A stretch of 64,000 bases of DNA from Gangjinia marincola (GTDB lineage Bacteria; Bacteroidota; Bacteroidia; Flavobacteriales; Flavobacteriaceae). The stretch spans positions 124,001-188,000 of the forward strand of contig NZ_BAAAFG010000014.1 of NCBI RefSeq assembly GCF_039523415.1, read 5' to 3'. Below are positions 27,863-37,279 of the stretch, piece after piece. The notes beneath the pieces are model-generated. The model made no database searches. It saw only the letters and a list, made by a program, of their open reading frames with translations, and was not told the origin of the DNA. A program made the position numbers and the translations under genes. Position 1 is the first letter of the stretch; the number at the start of each line of letters is the position of its first letter.

Positions 27863-29698
27863 ATGAAATCTTACCTTCTTTTTGTCCTTGCGATTACATA
27901 TTCAATCACGCTTGCTGCCCAGCAAGCTGACTATAACGTCCAGGATCATTACAACAAACAAGAGACCTATATTAAAATGCGTGATGGTATAAGGTTATAT
28001 ACGACCATCTACTCGCCTAAGGACACCTCAAAAGAGTATCCTATCTTGTTGCAGCGTACCCCATATAGTTTACGTCCCTACGGTGAAGATAAATTTAGAT
28101 CTAAGATCGGTCCCAATGAATTTATGATGAAGGAAGGTAATATCATCGTGTATCAAGACGTTCGTGGGCGTTGGATGAGTGAAGGTGTGTATGATAATAT
28201 GCGTGCCTACATTCCCAATAAAAAACGCAAACAAACCGATGAGGCTAGCGATACGTATGACACGATTGATTGGCTGGTAAAAAATGTAAAAAACAATAAC
28301 GGTAATGTAGGCACCTGGGGGATTTCATATCCCGGCTTTTATGCAACCTATTCTTTGCTAGACAGTCACCCTGCGCTAAAAGCAGTATCGCCCCAAGCCT
28401 GTATTGGAGACTTTTATTTTGATGATTTTCATCATAATGGAGCGTATTTACTAAGTTACTGGAGAGCTACTGCCGTATTTGGATATGAAAAAAATACCCC
28501 TAGCGATACCAGCTGGTATAAATTTCCAGAGCTAAATACCAAAGATCAGTATCAATTCTTTAAAAATGCCGGTCCGTTATCTAATTTGGATCAATACTAT
28601 AAAGAAGATAATGTATTCTGGCAGCAATTAAAAGATCATCCCAACTATGATGAATTTTGGCGGAGTAGGGGAATTATTCAGCATTTAAAAGACATCAAAC
28701 CTGCCGTGATGGTGGTAGGTGGTTTATTTGATGCCGAAGATTTATACGGTCCATTTGAAACCTATAAAGCTATTGAGCAAAATAGCGATACCTACAACAC
28801 GCTGGTTTTTGGTCCGTGGAGTCATGGAGACTGGGCGAGAACTAAGGAGCGACAGGCTATCGGGAATGTATATTTTGGAGATCACCTAAGTCGGGATTTT
28901 CAACGGGATATAGAAACCAGATTCTTCAATAAATTTTTAAAAGGCGGAGAGGCTAACCTAAGTGAAGCTACGATGTACGATACAGGTACGATGGAGTGGA
29001 AGCGCTACGCGGAATGGCCTCCAAAAAACACTAAAAAGATGTCCTATTATCTTGGTGATGATGAGGAGCTACAAAATTCGCAAGAAGATAACGCAGTTGA
29101 AACATTTGTTAGCGATCCCAATAAGCCTGTTCCCTATACCGAAGATATTAAAATGGTCTTCACTCCCCGAAAATACATGACCGATGATCAACGCTTTGCT
29201 GCAAGACGACCAGATGTGCTGGTGTATGAAACAGATGTGCTTAGGGACGACATCACCATGGCGGGAGATATTTTGGCTCAGTTAAATGTTGCTACGACAG
29301 GTACTGCGGCAGATTGGATTGTAAAGGTGATTGATGTCTATCCGCCAGATGCTGAAGATTTTGAAGAAACTCAGGACTACTTAAAAATGAGTAATTACCA
29401 CATGATGGTTCGAAGTGAAGTGCTTAGAGGTAGATTTAGAAACGGCTTTGACGACACGCCAGATCCGTTTGTACCCAATGAAAAAACCGATGTGGATATC
29501 ACCTTGCAGGATATACATCATACGTTTAAAAAAGGACATAAGATTCAGGTGCAGGTGCAAAGTACGTGGTTCCCGTTGATTGATTTAAATCCGCAGACCT
29601 ATGTGCCGAACATTTTTAAGGCAAAAGCAGAGGATTTCAAAGCGCAAACGCATAGCGTATTTCACGATTCCAGCATTACGTTTGATGTATTGAAATAG
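27863..29698 (+). CDS. Secreted CocE/NonD family hydrolase (X-Pro dipeptidyl-peptidase-like)
   Basis: 611 aa, signal peptide ending near LAAQQ. The N-terminal alpha/beta-hydrolase domain begins with 'YIKMRDGIRLYTTIYSPKD', typical of the S15/CocE family. The nucleophile elbow is GTWGISYPGFYA (Ser in GISYPG). Later candidates for the triad are Asp in GLFDAEDLYGP and His in FGPWSHGDWA. The C-terminal half (from about residue 380) is the jelly-roll domain of this family, containing 'PDVLVYETDVLRDDITMAGD'. Members cleave acyl esters, amides or X-Pro peptides; the substrate cannot be told from sequence. It has its own terminator-bounded position between two large operons and shows no obvious link to either. 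Confidence 0.88.
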   Translation: MKSYLLFVLAITYSITLAAQQADYNVQDHYNKQETYIKMRDGIRLYTTIYSPKDTSKEYPILLQRTPYSLRPYGEDKFRSKIGPNEFMMKEGNIIVYQDVRGRWMSEGVYDNMRAYIPNKKRKQTDEASDTYDTIDWLVKNVKNNNGNVGTWGISYPGFYATYSLLDSHPALKAVSPQACIGDFYFDDFHHNGAYLLSYWRATAVFGYEKNTPSDTSWYKFPELNTKDQYQFFKNAGPLSNLDQYYKEDNVFWQQLKDHPNYDEFWRSRGIIQHLKDIKPAVMVVGGLFDAEDLYGPFETYKAIEQNSDTYNTLVFGPWSHGDWARTKERQAIGNVYFGDHLSRDFQRDIETRFFNKFLKGGEANLSEATMYDTGTMEWKRYAEWPPKNTKKMSYYLGDDEELQNSQEDNAVETFVSDPNKPVPYTEDIKMVFTPRKYMTDDQRFAARRPDVLVYETDVLRDDITMAGDILAQLNVATTGTAADWIVKVIDVYPPDAEDFEETQDYLKMSNYHMMVRSEVLRGRFRNGFDDTPDPFVPNEKTDVDITLQDIHHTFKKGHKIQVQVQSTWFPLIDLNPQTYVPNIFKAKAEDFKAQTHSVFHDSSITFDVLK

Positions 29699-29758
29699 AG
29701 TTTATCACTCTTACTCAGGTTTTTGTTGAGTAGCTAAATTTAATTGTGGGTCTTGTAT

Positions 29759-30105
29759 TTATAAAAGCCAAAGCCGATTATTACGCAGGTATTCGCGTAT
29801 ATGATGTTGCAAATCCAACATTCCTTGTTTAAAATCCATGAGGTCATTAAGCTTAAAACGTTCATTTTCCCGATCACATTTGATTTGATGCGATATACTT
29901 TCTTATATTTCTCTAACTAAAATCTTAAGTAAATCTTCTTTACTGGCTTCTTGCTGTTGTTCCAATTCGATAAATTGGTCACATACCTGGTCATACTCCC
30001 TGATAAGTTCACTGACTTCAGTATCATCTAGTAGTTCTGGTCTATGTCTAAAATTTGATAGGGACGTTTCATAACATAAAAATAACAAAGAAGACTCAAC
30101 TATTT
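29759..30105 (-). pseudogene. Decayed small gene with in-frame stop
   Basis: On the minus strand a single frame is open from about 30105 except for one TAA at 29903-29905. The upstream part reads ...SNFRHRPELLDDTEVSELIR... to LLKILVREI. The downstream part reads ESISHQIKCDRENERFKLND... to NNRLWLL and a TAA at 29759-29761. Both halves look like one continuous charged helical protein of about 110 residues. No ATG is available; the only start is a TTG at 30088. This fills the 493-bp gap between the CocE-type gene and the amylase gene together with the terminator. A pseudogene is the simplest reading; a sequencing error at 29903 is possible. Family not recognised. Confidence 0.45.
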
Positions 30106-30138
30106 AGACCATAAATCAGAGTCTTATTTAATTCCCAT

Positions 30139-30174
30139 AAAAAAGCCGAAACAGTGAGACTGCTTCGGCTTCAG
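30139..30174 (-). terminator. Rho-independent terminator after the T9SS amylase gene
   Basis: Read on the minus strand, AGCCGAA pairs with TTCGGCT around an 13-base loop and is followed by a run of six T. It lies just downstream of the amylase stop codon and ends the minus-strand starch operon. Confidence 0.75.
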
Positions 30175-30191
30175 GGTTTTAGAAAATAAGC

Positions 30192-32993
30192 TTACTTCAC
30201 AATAAGCTTCAGGGTTTGTTGTAAAGCCCCTTTTTGCAGCTGTACAAAATAAATTCCGCTGCTTAATTGGTGCTCAATGGTAGTGCGTGCGACAATCTTT
30301 CCGCCTTGAGCGAAGACTTGTTTACCACTTACATCATAGATGTGTAATCCATCAATATCATTACTAAAGCTAATGCCGCCATTACTTGGGTTAGGATACA
30401 TACTAATGGTTTGCAAGGTCACATCCTGAACGCTTAATTGGCGATCTTCACTAGAATACATTAAAAATTCACCGGGCGCTAATGTGATTGGAGTGGAGGT
30501 GTTTACCACATTGACAGATGCATTGGTCAACATGTTGAACCATTCACCGGTTTCAGGAAAATCTGGCGTGATATCTTTAGTCGTAACACTAAAATTACCT
30601 AGGATGACTACATGCCGAATCTCATTTCCGGTGGCATCATCATCTGTAAGATAGATACGTTTTAATCCATCTGTTGTCTGAGATTCAATCGTAAAGTTAT
30701 CAGTTTTGAAAATGGGTAAGCTTTGCTTAAATCCAATAAGGGTAGACCATAAATCATATACTTCAACGCGATCTGCCTCGTTTAAGAAATCCCAGCCATC
30801 GGGCTTATCGGCTAGTTTACAGCTGTCATTACCATAAGGTTGGGGAATTGTACCGTCTGGACAGGTAAATATACTGGTGTCATATCCTAATTCGCCAAAC
30901 TGCCATATCATTTTTGGACCAGGCACGGTAAGGAAGAAAGCTCCGGCTGCCTTCATGCGTTCTAATGCAATAGGAAGCTCTGTCACGTCATATCCACCAC
31001 TGGAATTACCAAACGCCAAATTTTTATACATCAGACGCTCTTCATCATGACTTTCCATATAGCCAACATTGCGTGGTGCATCTAAGCCAATATTTTGCCA
31101 TGAAATCCCATTAAAGTTTGCATTGGAGTACCCCATGGTTGCTTCATTATAAGCAAAAGTGTGTTTATCCCAAAACATTATTCCCTTACCTTCATTGAGA
31201 CGATAATTACTCCATTCAATTTCTTCCTGGCGCGATCCGCCGCTTCCCAGATGCTCAAAAATAACGTAAGCATCATCGTTAGCTTCCCAAACCGCATCAG
31301 CATATTCTTTTAAAACCGCTACACGATCTGCCTGATACCCATTGGTACATCCTTCATCACCGCCAGTACAGTTTTGTGTAAATCCTTTAGTAAGATCAAA
31401 TCTAAAGCCATCTAAATGAAATTCATTCAGCCAGTATTGTAAGGTTTGCTCTACGTATTCTTGCGTTGCTGCACTACTGTGATCAAAGTCATTAAAAACA
31501 TTATATGCATGCGTGGCGCTGGGATTAAAGAACGGGCTATCGGCTGTTGCCTGTCCGCCGGTACCACCATTATCGGTGTTGTACATACGATAGAAGGGAT
31601 GTTGACCTGTTCCTTGGTTGTACACTACGTCAACGATCACTGCGATCCCTCTGGCATGGCACTCATCCACAAGATTCTTAAAATCTTCTGGCGTACCGTA
31701 ATACTTATCTAGCGCATTGTGAAATGCTGGGTTATATCCCCAACTTAAATTACCGTCAAATTCATTGACCGGCATTAACTCAATGGCATTTACGCCTAGA
31801 TTTTCTAAGTAATCCAAACGATTAACAACATCGTCAAAATTATGGTTATCGTCAAAATCTCTTAGCAAAACCTCATAAATTATAAGATCTTCTTTAGCAG
31901 GAAGATTTACGTTGTCATTTTGCCAATTATAGTCGGTTTGGTTGGTTCTCACCCATGAAACAGGATTATCGGTGAGGTCATCTGGGTAGTCTGGGATATT
32001 TGGGAATGTTGCATTACTAATAAACGGATCGTTAAACTCATCTAAAATCAATGTAGAGTAGGGGTCCGCCACTCTGATTTGTGCATCAACTAAATATTGA
32101 TATAAAAAATTATCCTGAGTTACGTTGCTGATTGTAATCCAATGTTTGTCGAGCGCAGGGTCAAAGTTCAGCAAGTAATTATTGTCAATCTCCCAGTTAG
32201 AGAGCTCACTAATTAAATGAACAAAGTCTTTATCTTTTCCATAAAGCACTAAAGTTAGATCATCGTCATTTGGAAAGTCAATATTGGCGCCGTCATTCGC
32301 TCCCGCCGGAACCGGAAGAATCTGAGGTTGGTCAATAACAAGCAGGGTAAATTCTTCAGTAAGTGTTTCACCCGTATCTGTACTTGTTGCCGAAAGGACG
32401 AAATCAGTCGTTTGCGTAACTGTAAAATCAAATGAATAATTGCTTACGTTGCTTACTGCATTGATGGGAGATCCATCTGCCAGTAGCTCAAAGTCTGCCG
32501 TTGCACCTTGTACATTTGCAGCGATATTGTATAATGTACCATTTTGAACCAGGGTAATATCCTCAACCGGGCTGATTAGATTGAGCTGGAAAACCCCTAC
32601 CTCAAATAAGAAATCGTTGGTTTGATTGCTTCCATTTTGAGATTTAGCAATCAGCCCTATTCTCCCTATTCCGGTATCATTATAGAATGCGGTAGGAGTA
32701 AGGGTGTATGAATACGTTCCGTCACCGTTATCTGTAAATTGTGCTGCTGGTGGTGAATTACCAAAGTCATTTCCGGTTACCGGAGAGTTGCCCACGAAAT
32801 TATCATCCAGGTCAAAATACCAGGCCCATAAGTAAACATCGTTAACTCCCCAATCTGCAGGAACATCGATTCCGGAGAAGGTGATGGTGATTTCTTGATC
32901 TTCATTAAATGTGGGTGGATCAATTGTAAGTACTCCCTGAGCTATTGAAGTGGAAGTAAAAAGTATACTAAATAAGAAAATAATCTTCTTCAT
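30192..32993 (-). CDS. Secreted GH13 alpha-amylase with T9SS type A sorting domain
   Basis: 933 aa, signal peptide MKKIIFLFSILFTSTSIAQ. An N-terminal Ig/CBM-like region of about 350 residues precedes the GH13 barrel. Conserved regions seen: I, VIVDVVYNQGTG; II, GFRFDLTKGF (nucleophile Asp); III, YVIFEHLG (acid/base Glu); IV, YMESHDEERL (Asp). The usual His at the end of region I (DVVxNH) is Gln here. The last 80 residues are a T9SS tail (SMYPNPSNGGISFSND ... SSGIYFVQLQKGALQQTLKLIVK). The enzyme should therefore be exported and placed at the cell surface, where it would cut starch or glycogen for the SusCD importer. It is the last gene of the minus-strand operon, separated from the SusE/F-like gene by 62 bp that contain a strong hairpin. 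Confidence 0.9.
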   Translation of the reverse strand: MKKIIFLFSILFTSTSIAQGVLTIDPPTFNEDQEITITFSGIDVPADWGVNDVYLWAWYFDLDDNFVGNSPVTGNDFGNSPPAAQFTDNGDGTYSYTLTPTAFYNDTGIGRIGLIAKSQNGSNQTNDFLFEVGVFQLNLISPVEDITLVQNGTLYNIAANVQGATADFELLADGSPINAVSNVSNYSFDFTVTQTTDFVLSATSTDTGETLTEEFTLLVIDQPQILPVPAGANDGANIDFPNDDDLTLVLYGKDKDFVHLISELSNWEIDNNYLLNFDPALDKHWITISNVTQDNFLYQYLVDAQIRVADPYSTLILDEFNDPFISNATFPNIPDYPDDLTDNPVSWVRTNQTDYNWQNDNVNLPAKEDLIIYEVLLRDFDDNHNFDDVVNRLDYLENLGVNAIELMPVNEFDGNLSWGYNPAFHNALDKYYGTPEDFKNLVDECHARGIAVIVDVVYNQGTGQHPFYRMYNTDNGGTGGQATADSPFFNPSATHAYNVFNDFDHSSAATQEYVEQTLQYWLNEFHLDGFRFDLTKGFTQNCTGGDEGCTNGYQADRVAVLKEYADAVWEANDDAYVIFEHLGSGGSRQEEIEWSNYRLNEGKGIMFWDKHTFAYNEATMGYSNANFNGISWQNIGLDAPRNVGYMESHDEERLMYKNLAFGNSSGGYDVTELPIALERMKAAGAFFLTVPGPKMIWQFGELGYDTSIFTCPDGTIPQPYGNDSCKLADKPDGWDFLNEADRVEVYDLWSTLIGFKQSLPIFKTDNFTIESQTTDGLKRIYLTDDDATGNEIRHVVILGNFSVTTKDITPDFPETGEWFNMLTNASVNVVNTSTPITLAPGEFLMYSSEDRQLSVQDVTLQTISMYPNPSNGGISFSNDIDGLHIYDVSGKQVFAQGGKIVARTTIEHQLSSGIYFVQLQKGALQQTLKLIVK

Positions 32994-33011
32994 GATTTAA
33001 GTGTTATGATA

Positions 33012-33041
33012 AAAAAAGCCTGTGAATTCACAGGCTTTTTT
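33012..33041 (-). terminator. Symmetric hairpin between the SusE/F-like gene and the amylase gene
   Basis: A perfect 30-bp palindrome, with A6 GCCTGTGAA on one side and its complement ending in T6 on the other, so it would work on either strand. Because it sits inside the run of minus-strand genes, it probably lowers amylase transcription relative to susCDEF, or the amylase has its own promoter in the 18 bp after it, which I cannot see. Confidence 0.75.
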
Positions 33042-33055
33042 GAAACGTTATAGCA

Positions 33056-34537
33056 TTAATCAATTAAAATAAATACGTATCGACCATCCAGATCGTTAAA
33101 CCAAACGTCATATGTTCCAGCCGTAACCGGAATATTAGATCCATTTTGAGTTCCTTGTCCATAGAACGAAGTATCTGCACCCCAGTTTATATCCCAGTTG
33201 CCTACGGTTCTAAATTTCGCTTCTCCATCTACTAAAACTACATCCGTTATATACCATAAATGGCTGTCAAATGTACTTTGTGTCATAGGTGTATCATCAT
33301 CCCAGCCATTGGGTGTTGAACTTCCAATAAGACCAATTCCTGGAGAAGTGTAGTCTGGTGAACCGGATGCATCAAAGTCAGTGATAGAAAATGTTCCGGA
33401 ATCTCCAACGATATCTACTTGAAATGTTTTATATCCAGCGGTGGCTACTGAGAATACATCTGGATCACTAGTATCACCGGGGTTTACGGCTAACGTTGAA
33501 CCATCGTTGGTTCCCCATTGGGGCTGCCATTGACCGCGTTCCTCAAGCATTTTGAAGGCATCTGCTTCAAAATAGCCCGTATAGGTATATGAGAATGAAT
33601 CATCTGCATTTCTAAATACAGGGGGATTGTTATTGTTGTTATCCCAACCCGGTGCTGTTGCAGCACCAACTAAGAACAGATAAGGTCCTTCACCTGCCGG
33701 AGTAGGCTCATAGGTATTTACTGTGATCGTTACAGGATCGCTATATCGAACGAGTTCTGCATTATTACTGATCAACGAAGATTTAATACGTAAATCAACC
33801 ATGGTTGTTTCACCTAGAGTTACTCCTAGTGCATTGGCTAAATTGTTGACTTCTTCATGGGTCCAAGTAATTTGATTTTCAATATCATCATCCTCATCTC
33901 CATCTGCGTCACTTGTTGTAGTTCCTGCTACCAAAACAGTTTCAAAGTCTGTCCCGGCAAAGGCAGCTTCAAGTACATAATCAACATTTACAACAGAGGC
34001 TTCATTATCAAAATCAGACCACGTTACAGTTGCCACATCTTCTTCAGCTAGATCCTCTACTAAAGTTAATTCTGTATCATTTGAGATTGAAGTGAATTGC
34101 GGATTAACTCCATCTACATAAGTGATGGCAGAATATTGAATATTCTCTGTTGTTATGTCATTTTCGGCTACAATTCTTAAAAAAAATGGAAATGACTGAA
34201 ATGGTACTGCGCCTTGATCTAATAGAAAGCTATTCAATTCGGCTACTGAAATTGTGAATGATTGTTCAGCTGTAGTTCTTAAGGTGGCTGTTTCTTCGAA
34301 ATCTTCCGTTAAGGCAAACTCCACATCATAACTAGAGCTTCCGGTCAAATTGTCCTGCCACGTCAATGTAAAAGCAGGATTTTGAGGAATACTAAAGTTT
34401 AAACCAACGCTTGATAATCCAGCATCATTGATTACGAAAACTTGTTGATCTTCTTCAAATTCTGGCGTTGCTTCTTCTTCACAGCCTACAATAACAAGTA
34501 GACTCAATATAGTAAGTAAATACAGATATTTTTTCAT
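33056..34537 (-). CDS. SusE/SusF-like starch-binding surface lipoprotein
   Basis: 493 aa, lipoprotein signal MKKYLYLLTILSLLVIVGC followed by acidic residues (EEEATPEFEED), which in Bacteroidota favours export to the outer leaflet. An N-terminal SusE-type domain (NPAFTLTWQDNLTGSSSYDV) and a second Ig-like domain follow. Then come two C-terminal carbohydrate-binding modules: YLFLVGAATAPGWDNNNNNPP...RGQWQPQWG and GLIGSSTPNGWDDDTPM...WDINWGAD. These Trp-rich modules bind alpha-glucan. It is a longer paralogue of the gene that precedes it in the operon (7-bp gap) and is the SusF-like member by order and number of modules. Confidence 0.88.
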   Translation of the reverse strand: MKKYLYLLTILSLLVIVGCEEEATPEFEEDQQVFVINDAGLSSVGLNFSIPQNPAFTLTWQDNLTGSSSYDVEFALTEDFEETATLRTTAEQSFTISVAELNSFLLDQGAVPFQSFPFFLRIVAENDITTENIQYSAITYVDGVNPQFTSISNDTELTLVEDLAEEDVATVTWSDFDNEASVVNVDYVLEAAFAGTDFETVLVAGTTTSDADGDEDDDIENQITWTHEEVNNLANALGVTLGETTMVDLRIKSSLISNNAELVRYSDPVTITVNTYEPTPAGEGPYLFLVGAATAPGWDNNNNNPPVFRNADDSFSYTYTGYFEADAFKMLEERGQWQPQWGTNDGSTLAVNPGDTSDPDVFSVATAGYKTFQVDIVGDSGTFSITDFDASGSPDYTSPGIGLIGSSTPNGWDDDTPMTQSTFDSHLWYITDVVLVDGEAKFRTVGNWDINWGADTSFYGQGTQNGSNIPVTAGTYDVWFNDLDGRYVFILID

Positions 34538-34544
34538 AACAATT

Positions 34545-35648
34545 CTAATTAGTATATGTCAAAGGAATTAAATGATATTCATTAGTCAAAGCATAATACC
34601 ACACTTCGTAATCGTCAATAACTACAACGGGTATTGCTGGAGAATCTGCACTTGCTGTACCACTAAATTCTGTATCTCCACCTAGTGAATTACCGTCTAT
34701 AATGAAATTTAATTCACCGGGAATTAATCTTATAGGTCCAGATGTCCAAACATAAGGATCAAATCCCGCGTCCCTTTGCGTCAACTCAAGTGATTGCGCC
34801 TCATCTGTAGCACTTCCAGATATATTTATTATTGATGGAGGTGTGATAAGATCACCTTCAAATGCATTTATTGTAAAGGTTCCAGTATTGCCCATTAGTT
34901 CACAATTAAAAACATAGTATCCTGCGTCTCCGGGTAAATCAAATTCGCCTGGATCATCAGAATCACCTCGATTTACAGCAAGCTCTCCGGGAGTATCAGT
35001 ATCACCCCATTGAGGTTGCCATTGACCTCTTGTTTCCAGAATTTTAAATTGATTGGGATCACCATTAAAAAATCCTGTATAACTGTAAGCGTTAGGGTTA
35101 CCAGGTGATCTTAGAAGCGGGGGATTATTATTATCATTATTCCAATCAGATACACATGCATTACCTACAAGAAAAATGTCTAAGAAAGGAAAAGTGTAGT
35201 AAGGCACAATTGTAACTGAGATTACTTCTGAAAATGCTGGTAATGAATCATCATTACCAACAACTGATCTTATTCTAAAAAAGATTTCATTTTCTTCAAA
35301 AGGTGTCACATTAATATTCCCCAAAACATTATTAAGCTCTCTAACAGACCAAGTTATTGTAGTGGCTGAAGTAGTTGCACCCAATGTATTCATTTCAAAA
35401 TCTGCAGAATTAGATAGTTCAACATCATATTGTACAGCAGTTTGAACTCCATAGTCAGCTTTGTCCCACTGAAGCGTAAGCGCCGGATTATTCAAATTGT
35501 TTGAATCCAAGACTAACACATCGACATCTACATCAAAAAGCACGGGTTGACCCTGTACTTGAACTGATAATTCTTCGCGATCACCCTCACAAGAAGAGTT
35601 AAATCCTATTAGTAAGGATAGGAAGAAGAAATAAAGAATTTTTTTCAT
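34545..35648 (-). CDS. SusE-like starch-binding surface lipoprotein
   Basis: 367 aa, signal MKKILYFFFLSLLIGFNSSC then EGDREE. The N-terminal SusE domain (NPALTLQWDKADYGVQTAVQ) is followed by a carbohydrate-binding module (IFLVGNACVSDWNNDNNNPP...RGQWQPQWGD) closely matching one in the neighbouring paralogue. A second, shorter module (INISGSATDEAQSLELTQRD) lies at the C-terminus. It should sit on the outer surface beside SusCD and hold alpha-glucan chains. Gap to the upstream susD gene is 16 bp and to the next gene 7 bp. Confidence 0.88.
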   Translation of the reverse strand: MKKILYFFFLSLLIGFNSSCEGDREELSVQVQGQPVLFDVDVDVLVLDSNNLNNPALTLQWDKADYGVQTAVQYDVELSNSADFEMNTLGATTSATTITWSVRELNNVLGNINVTPFEENEIFFRIRSVVGNDDSLPAFSEVISVTIVPYYTFPFLDIFLVGNACVSDWNNDNNNPPLLRSPGNPNAYSYTGFFNGDPNQFKILETRGQWQPQWGDTDTPGELAVNRGDSDDPGEFDLPGDAGYYVFNCELMGNTGTFTINAFEGDLITPPSIINISGSATDEAQSLELTQRDAGFDPYVWTSGPIRLIPGELNFIIDGNSLGGDTEFSGTASADSPAIPVVVIDDYEVWYYALTNEYHLIPLTYTN

Positions 35649-35664
35649 TGCTTTTTTTTATTTA

Positions 35665-37269
35665 TTAATAACCTTCGTTCTGAGTTAAGTTGTCATTTGA
35701 TTGCACCACATTAGCAGGTATTGGATAGAGATCTCTAAAACTCGCTATCCCCGTACCATTGATCAATGAATTTCCTTTAAGTGCCCAGTTGTATACGCCA
35801 CCAGTAAATAAACTAAAACGAATTAGATCTTGGCGTCTATGCAATTCCCAATACAGCTCTCTTGCACGTTCATCAATTATAAAATCTAATGTTAAATCAC
35901 CTGAATTTATTTGAGGAGCGTTAGCTCTGATTCTTAGCTGATTTATGTAATCTAGGGCAGTTGCTTGATCACCTCCGCCGTCTCTCAAAACAGCTTCGGC
36001 ATACATTAAGTATACATCACCAAGTCGAAACATGGGAAAATCTACGTCACTAAATGTCAAATCGCTACCAGATTCACCATCAGCAGTTAAGTTTGAATAT
36101 TTTTCTAAAATAAAACCTGTAGCTGGATCCGTTATATTCGTAATGTTTGCTGATCTACCGTCTGTTATAAGAGTGTTTCGATCATCAGAAGGTAACATTT
36201 TATCAGCGAACTGAGGAGACACTCTTATGGCACCACCCCAACCAGCTTCGGTTACCCCCAAATTGGCACCATTTTGTTCTAAACTTCCCACGGCACCGTT
36301 TGTCATCACAGTAGTAGGTCCAAAGTTTTGAACAGTAATACCATCAGAAATGATAGCAAAGATGATCTCGCTATTTGCTTCGTTTACATCGTTGTCACCT
36401 CTAAATAAATTTTTATACTCATTGGCCAAGCTATAGCCACCTTCATTAAGAATTTTATTAATGTAAGTTAATGCGTCAGCATAACGACCCTGACCAGTAT
36501 ATACTTCGGCATTTAAATATAGCTTTGACAAAATCATCCATGCTACCGCACGATCTGCACGGCCATAATCTACTCCTACAAAACCTCTGGGTTCTTCAAG
36601 TTCCTCTTCTATATCGAGTAATTCTCCTTCGACAAAATTAAATAGCTCTACACGATCAAGCTCTGGCGCTTCATATCCAATGGGTGGATCGTTCTCTAAA
36701 AGTAAAGGAGCCTTACCAAATAGATCAGTCATGTGATAATATGCCATTGCTCTTAATAGTCTTGCCTCGGCAGCATATTGATTTATTAATGCAGTTTCTT
36801 CACTATTAAATCCTCTTGATGATATTAAGTCTGGAGTAGATTGCGCTAGAAAATTATTTGTAACAGAAATCATGTAACGAATACGGGCATAAGCACCAGC
36901 AGAAATTACATTATTTGAAGACCAGATGGAACGTTGAATATCTCCAATTCCAGGATCATTTTCATATGTCCATACTGCTTCATCTGTACTAAATGTTTGT
37001 AAATTCATTAACGCCCTACCGTATTGGCTTGTTCCCGCATCAATGTTTGCGATATTAGATGACTCAGGTCCATCAGGTCCTGTTAATGCTAGATTGGCAT
37101 ATGCTGCTCCAATAAGTGCTTGATATCCTTCAATATCCTGAAACAGTTCATCGGCTAAAACATTTTGGTCATCCTGTGGTTCAACATCTAAATCATCAAC
37201 GCAGCTAACCGTTGCGGCTAGCATTATAGTTGATAATATTAATCTAAAATAAAAACTCATTTTTTTCAT
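35665..37269 (-). CDS. susD: SusD-like starch-binding lipoprotein
   Basis: 534 aa from the ATG at 37269 (MKKMSFYFRLILSTIMLAATVSC, lipobox Cys followed by VDDLD). In-frame ATGs at 37278 and 37275 are also possible. Longer starts run into susC. The protein shows the SusD/RagB pattern: an N-terminal 'DELFQDIEGYQALIGAAYANL' segment, a TPR-like region (AEARLLRAMAYYHMTDLFG), and the C-terminal 'DVYLMYAEAVLRDG...ALDYINQLRIRANAP' and 'ERARELYWELHRRQDLIRFS'. SusD acts as a lid on the SusC barrel and binds oligosaccharide. Its place in a locus with four or more alpha-glucan enzymes indicates maltodextrin as the ligand. Confidence 0.95.
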   Translation of the reverse strand: MKKMSFYFRLILSTIMLAATVSCVDDLDVEPQDDQNVLADELFQDIEGYQALIGAAYANLALTGPDGPESSNIANIDAGTSQYGRALMNLQTFSTDEAVWTYENDPGIGDIQRSIWSSNNVISAGAYARIRYMISVTNNFLAQSTPDLISSRGFNSEETALINQYAAEARLLRAMAYYHMTDLFGKAPLLLENDPPIGYEAPELDRVELFNFVEGELLDIEEELEEPRGFVGVDYGRADRAVAWMILSKLYLNAEVYTGQGRYADALTYINKILNEGGYSLANEYKNLFRGDNDVNEANSEIIFAIISDGITVQNFGPTTVMTNGAVGSLEQNGANLGVTEAGWGGAIRVSPQFADKMLPSDDRNTLITDGRSANITNITDPATGFILEKYSNLTADGESGSDLTFSDVDFPMFRLGDVYLMYAEAVLRDGGGDQATALDYINQLRIRANAPQINSGDLTLDFIIDERARELYWELHRRQDLIRFSLFTGGVYNWALKGNSLINGTGIASFRDLYPIPANVVQSNDNLTQNEGY

Positions 37270-37279
37270 GTTCATCATT

